From: Bombardia bombarda
Taxonomy: Eukaryota > Ascomycota > Sordariomycetes > Sordariales > Lasiosphaeriaceae
Reading direction: 5' to 3'
Length of the DNA stretch: 64,000 bases
Assembly: GCA_030512295.1 (NCBI GenBank)
Contig: JAULSR010000005.1
Location: forward strand, 2,604,001 to 2,668,000
Below the pieces are notes generated by a model. It had not been told where the DNA came from, ran no database searches, and worked only from the letters and a program-made list of their open reading frames with translations. Each line of letters begins with the position of its first letter. The first letter of the stretch is position 1. The position numbers and the translations under genes were made by a program. Of this stretch, positions 60,006 through 64,000 are shown piece by piece.

Positions 60006-60829
60006 TTACGGTCCCTCCCAGGTCTTGTTACCGAAATGGTCGAAGCAGCCGGCGCAGCCATTTGAGTCATGGATGGTGGTGTCTGAGTCGTACCGCGGTT
60101 GCTATCAGTCGCCATACACACCGCGTATCTTAAAAATGGACATCTGGAAAAGGAACAGCTTGAGTGGTATACTTACTCAGGTCCAGGGTGGATTTGCGAT
60201 ACTGTTTGTTGGTGTCGAGGCAGACGCAGGACATGGCGAGAGTAGAATCGTCGTGGGCGATGGTGCAATTATTGCAGCTTCCAGAGAAGTTTCCTCTGGA
60301 AAAATAAAAAGCAAGAATATTGTATTAGTATACCGGGCGTGTGACCTTGTCTTGTCTTTCGGATGCAAGGTGTACCAGAGGGAAAGAATCAGGGGTCAAG
60401 TGGCCGGCCGAGGACATGTGGAAAAGCATGAGAGCACCTACTCAGCTCTCTACAGGTCCCTGCAAGGAAGTGATTGAGAATGAAAGGATAAACCTACTTC
60501 GAGTAGCTGATGAGATTTCCAGCACTGTTTCCCAAGCAGTAGTCGAGATCGATCCTATCGTGGAAGATGTCAGCGATGGATGTCTTGGGAGGTCGCGAAG
60601 GGAGCCGGGTCACGAAGATATACCAGGTGTAGTTGTAGCCAAAGATCTGCGTGTCTTTATTGCGGCAGTAGATACCCAACCAGTGGCCATCGGTCAAGTT
60701 CGCGCCTTGGTACGCACAGCGGTCGACAAAGCCTCCGGCCGCCTCAGCTGAAGCCTGGCGCCCAAGAGTAAGGATGGCGACGGCGGCGGCGATGATGCGC
60801 ACCATGATGGGTTGCTTGATGCCGCTCAT
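60006..60829 (-). CDS. Secreted CVNH (cyanovirin-N-like) domain protein
   Basis: Four exons, 60829-60624, 60554-60498, 60295-60177 and 60082-60006, give 152 residues; every junction keeps the frame and uses GT-AG (NYT/W; SYSK/GN; LDLN). The N-terminus has a signal peptide (MVRIIAAAVAILTLG after a short basic lead), so the protein is probably secreted. The mature part shows the CVNH plan, GANLTDGHWLGIYC, a central IDLDYCLGNSAGNLISYSK and the repeat half GNFSGSCNNCTI ... CVCLD, ending in LDLNTTIHDSNGCAGCF. The domain is a small sugar-binding fold in fungi, often with secreted or cell-surface roles. Nine cysteines make disulfides likely, with one odd. Sugar specificity is unknown. Two starts are possible (60829 or 60805). 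Confidence 0.85.
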
Positions 60830-61327
60830 GTTGACTGAGAAGAGAAATGTTGGCGTCGTCTGTGGGCTTAGGGTAGCGGATGTGTATGAAGGAAAGGGAA
60901 AAGTATTTTCAGTAAGCTTGCGCGTCGCGTAATTGTCCTGCTGAGTTGTCTTGACCGTGCTACTGCTACAGCGCCCGGGAGACAGGACGAAAACGTGCTC
61001 AAAAGATGGGCCGACATAAAATGGTGGTGAGGGAAGGAGGTGGCCGAACGTGACTTCCGTCTCTTCATTTCGTTCGACCTCCACTACTCTGTAATCAACG
61101 AACTTCCAGGCCCGCCCCTACCTACGTATTCACGCATCCGTCTTTACGCAAGCCCTCGCCAGAATCTGTGTACGACACTGTTTGTCATCTGCAGAATCTG
61201 AGGAAATATGAGGACGGGTACGACAACGTACCTACCTAGTAAACAGTCATTGGGCAAGTGCGTAAGGTAGGAACATGGCAGGTAGCACCGCAGTCGTGCT
61301 ACATCTATTCCTGTCGTCCTCCTCCAT
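60830..61327. other. Intergenic
   Basis: The promoter and leader of the CVNH gene; the frame is open upstream without good ATG context. It also holds the 3' flank of the glycosylase gene. Confidence 0.5.
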
Positions 61328-63067
61328 CTACTGATCCAATATCACCAAGTCGCCCTGGTCATCATAGCCAACCCGGCCTTCGTCCACTGCCCGTCGCATC
61401 TCTTCACGAAGAGGCTCGCGCTCACCCGTCAGGGGATCCCACTCCCAGCCCTCGCGCATCCACATCCAGCGTAAACATGCCCTCAACTCCTTGTCTTGGG
61501 GCAAGACGCGCATCCACTCGGGCTGGAACTCGGCATGGCGCCCTCTCCCCTTCCAGTCCTCTGCCCTACCAAGAAGCACGTCTCTGCAGAATATACGCCA
61601 TGAGTCAAGCGCGTAGGGCCCCTGAGTTAGATGGCCAATCTCCCACGCACTGCCCAACCCCGTACGCAAAGCCTCGGAGACGGCGTCAGTAGCAGCATCG
61701 TCAATCTCAAGCTCAAGCTCGCCGCCGCCGCCACATCGGCTCTCGGCTTCGGGCTCAGGCCCAAACTCTTGGCCCGCGTGCACATGACGTCCGTCGCCGG
61801 GGCGTGGGTTGTTCTTCACGCCGTATCGCCGATCCTTGGTCGGCGGCTGGTTGAGCCACATTTGCGCATATCGTTGCATCTTAGCACATCGGACGGTAGA
61901 CAGGCCGAGGGGCCTGATGAGCGCAATGATCTCTGCCTGGTCTGCGTTCGCAACCGCCTCGGGGGTGGGAAAGCGCTCCATCAGACAGCGAAACACGGGG
62001 ATTGCCATCCTGCCAGATGTTTGGGTTAAGAACGTCACCGCGATTAGAAGCCGGAATGGGTCGCTGGCCATCTCTCCCTGGATCAGGCCGAAGGAATCGG
62101 CCCAGAGTGGTGGGACTGGAAGGCTGGAGACAATGCCACGCGCTGGGCGGCCCCTGTTCTTGCCGTTTGACGGTGGTGTGTCTGTGGCCGCTGATGTTGC
62201 TAGCTTTCCTTCAATTGGCGATGGCACATCAAAAAATGGCGATCTTTCGGCCTCCTTTACCCTTGTCGTAGTTCTTCTGACTTTTGCTGCTTTGCTATCT
62301 TCCTGTCTGGGGTCTTGACGCTCAGTTTGGTGTATGTGGTGAGCTTTCAAATTCTGGTCAGGGACTAAGTATTGATCCAGTTCACTTTGCCTCTCCACGG
62401 ACGTTGCACGGTTTGCTGAGAAGGCTTGCGATACAGCCAAGCTGCCTGTGATGGTAACCGCTTGTTGATCTTGCCTCTTTCCCGCTTTTCCCCTAACCAG
62501 TCTGGACTTTTGTTGGAGTTGGCTTAACGACTGTGTGCTCGCCCTCGTGCCCAAGGTGTGCTGACCTGCCCCTTCTTGATTACTGCTTTCTTTGAGTTCG
62601 GCCCAGAAAGGTGACACCCCCTTGCCAACTTGTTTGCTTTTTAAGGTATCCTTTCCCTCTTCACCCTGAACTGTTGAGGATTGGCGCGCTCTGCTGCTTC
62701 CATGTCGCTTTCGTTGCCCAGCGTTCGAATCACTTGACCCAGAGGAATCGGTCAAATCGTTGACCCGACCTGTGAGAATGAGACCCAAGAATGGTACCAA
62801 GCTTGGCTGGTGGCTTGTACTGCAGTCATCGCCAACCAATGTCAGGGTTTTGTGTCTGATCGCCGTGGCACATTCGATTAGCATATCCCACTCCTCGACA
62901 CCGCGCATAAGGCTCAGCCGATAGAGTTCCTTCAGGTCATCTAAAGGCCCTTTACCAGAGGCGACGACGGAGCGCAAAAAGTCCTTGGCTGCTTCATCAG
63001 CCACATCAAAGCCTTCAAGCATCTGACCCGCCAGGGCGAGAGCAACAGACTCAGATGGCGTCGTCAT
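61328..63067 (-). CDS. MBD4-like DNA glycosylase (HhH-GPD), G:T mismatch repair type
   Basis: I chose the ATG at 63067 (579 residues); the frame opens at 63247 only with GTG. The C-terminal third is an HhH-GPD glycosylase of the MBD4 type: SPFFDVPSPIE precedes it, then PFRLLIAVTFLTQTSGRMAIPVF matches MBD4's TIFLNRTSGKMAIPVLW, followed by LIRPLGL, and the active-site segment GPYALDSWRIFC, where D488 corresponds to the catalytic Asp of MBD4 (GNDSYRIFC). The family removes T or U opposite G, the product of 5-methylcytosine or cytosine deamination, in base excision repair. An insert of about 60 residues lies between the HhH motif and the catalytic segment, and the end RWMWMREGWEWDPLTGERE is a fungal extension. 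No methyl-CpG-binding domain is visible, so N-terminal residues 1-330 are largely disordered. Single exon. Confidence 0.9.
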   Translation of the reverse strand: MTTPSESVALALAGQMLEGFDVADEAAKDFLRSVVASGKGPLDDLKELYRLSLMRGVEEWDMLIECATAIRHKTLTLVGDDCSTSHQPSLVPFLGLILTGRVNDLTDSSGSSDSNAGQRKRHGSSRARQSSTVQGEEGKDTLKSKQVGKGVSPFWAELKESSNQEGAGQHTLGTRASTQSLSQLQQKSRLVRGKAGKRQDQQAVTITGSLAVSQAFSANRATSVERQSELDQYLVPDQNLKAHHIHQTERQDPRQEDSKAAKVRRTTTRVKEAERSPFFDVPSPIEGKLATSAATDTPPSNGKNRGRPARGIVSSLPVPPLWADSFGLIQGEMASDPFRLLIAVTFLTQTSGRMAIPVFRCLMERFPTPEAVANADQAEIIALIRPLGLSTVRCAKMQRYAQMWLNQPPTKDRRYGVKNNPRPGDGRHVHAGQEFGPEPEAESRCGGGGELELEIDDAATDAVSEALRTGLGSAWEIGHLTQGPYALDSWRIFCRDVLLGRAEDWKGRGRHAEFQPEWMRVLPQDKELRACLRWMWMREGWEWDPLTGEREPLREEMRRAVDEGRVGYDDQGDLVILDQ

Positions 63068-63793
63068 GTCTGGCTTCCTCGATTCATCAGTATTGGTGGA
63101 ATCATTGACGTGCCTCCGTTGACTATGCGGATGCTCATGCCGCGCAAACAGTTGCCACTGTCGGAATGAAAATGATGAGCGGGGTACGCTGAGAACAAAT
63201 GAGATGAGGAGGCTGATTGTCGGTTTCAGCCGAAAATGAAAAAGCACATCGCAGTTGCTGCCCTTTTATCGTGCCCCACGCACGGGGGTGTTAATCATCC
63301 CAGATAAGGAGGACGGGAAAGCACAGAGTAGGTACTGTAAAGAGAGTCAGCTGAGGGATGTTCTTTGTGAATTTCCAAAACGAGGTGAAGTGGCAATGGC
63401 TTGCGCCTAATCCCTAGTCGCTCCTGTGTAACACGATCTGAGTACGCCAGCTAACAAACATGGGCCAATATCATCAGAATCAAAGAATCTGACAGACCTC
63501 GCGCGCTCGAGCATGCGGTTACCTAGACAAACCCTCGACCATGGATCGGGGTTTATGCTATCCATCAAAGCTAAAAGAAAAGTCTAAGGTAGCTTGTATT
63601 GAAACCGAAAACACTTGATTTACACTCTACAGCCTCCGATCTACCCCCTTCTCCACTCAGCACTACCCCTATCAATAGTAGCCCTTCGTTTTTTCCCTCC
63701 CGTCTACGCGAAATAGAGCAACACGGGGGAGCTCTGGCAGTATATGGTACATACAAGAGAGGTGAAAGATGTTGGCGTGACTTCACCCCAGGA
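63068..63793. other. Intergenic
   Basis: The upstream region of the glycosylase gene and the 3' flank of the next gene. No gene seen. Confidence 0.5.
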
Positions 63794-64000
63794 TTAGAGG
63801 CGGGTAGGACCGGAATGACCCGACTTGGGCGGGTCATAGACAATCTTTCTCGACTTGATGTAGGCCCACTTGTACCGCTTGACCCAGACGCTCAGCGCAA
63901 ACAGCACCGACGTGACCACCAAAACCTTCATGCCCATCCGCTTCCGGTCGTCCATCTCGGGCTCGGCGGCCCAGTTGAGGAACTCGGTCACATCCTTAGC
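63794..64000 (-). CDS. cyt1: Cytochrome c1 (complex III), C-terminal part
   Basis: The frame runs off the right edge and ends at the TAA at 63794-63796. The 68 visible residues are VTEFLNWAAEPEMDDRKR followed by the single membrane anchor MGMKVLVVTSVLFALSVWV and the basic tail KRYKWAYIKSRKIVYDPPK. This is the conserved C-terminus of cytochrome c1, the heme protein of the cytochrome bc1 complex in the mitochondrial inner membrane that hands electrons from the Rieske protein to cytochrome c. The heme-binding CxxCH lies outside the window. Confidence 0.95.
   Translation of the reverse strand, partial: AKDVTEFLNWAAEPEMDDRKRMGMKVLVVTSVLFALSVWVKRYKWAYIKSRKIVYDPPKSGHSGPTRL

Noticed and set aside
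1..64000. CRISPR arrays, bacterial operons, phage or insertion sequences
   Set aside because: No evenly spaced direct repeats or transposase frames; gene structure with spliceosomal introns is fungal.

Overview
The window is nuclear DNA of a filamentous ascomycete, most likely a Sordariomycete. Genes lie on both strands, many are cut by short GT-AG introns (about 45-100 nt), and coding DNA is rich in C-ending codons. Recognisable proteins include a QDE-3-like RecQ helicase, a fungal NNP nitrate transporter, a Zn2Cys6 regulator, RPF2, cystathionine gamma-lyase, an ABCC transporter, a CVNH-type secreted protein and cytochrome c1. There are also a tRNA-Glu with an intron and a tRNA-Gly.

Layout. 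0-2.2 kb: 3' end of a GH17 glucanase and a decayed cytochrome P450. 3.3-6.6 kb: a KAR9-family spindle-positioning protein (minus) whose reading frame breaks once. 9.3-11.0 kb: a conserved fungal protein of unknown function. 12.9-18.5 kb: RecQ helicase in two exons (minus). 19.3-20.2 kb: a DUF1275 membrane protein with a late frame break. 23.1-24.7 kb: nitrate transporter. 25.5-26.8 kb: RPF2 in five exons. 27.7-29.4 kb: Zn2Cys6 factor (minus). 29.4-35.3 kb looks like an accessory stretch: an orphan short ORF, a kinase-like gene with an altered DFG motif, an orphan two-exon gene and a hairpin-rich stretch with a short telomere-like repeat. 35.3-36.6 kb: cystathionine gamma-lyase. 38.0-39.4 kb: a degenerate HNH-domain protein. 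40.2-40.7 kb: two tRNAs. 42.4-46.7 kb: a DUF1765 protein (minus). 50.9-55.9 kb: full ABCC transporter (minus). 56.6-59.6 kb: an SDR gene with one in-frame stop and a clearly dead PTH11/rhodopsin-like gene. 60.0-60.8 kb: four-exon CVNH protein (minus). 61.3-63.1 kb: MBD4-like DNA glycosylase (minus). Right edge: C-terminus of cytochrome c1 (minus).

Main observations. Three broken genes carry an in-frame TAG, two of them explicable as CAG to TAG, the change that repeat-induced point mutation (RIP) makes. The same window encodes a QDE-3-like helicase and an MBD4-like G:T glycosylase, both of possible relevance to genome defence, although this proximity may be chance. Two other frame breaks (KAR9, DUF1275) both sit in GGG runs and would each be repaired by one G, so assembly undercalls are the first explanation to test. 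The best candidate for something undescribed is the pair of orphan genes at 32.1-34.2 kb with the hairpin-rich non-coding stretch after them; no function can be assigned from sequence alone.
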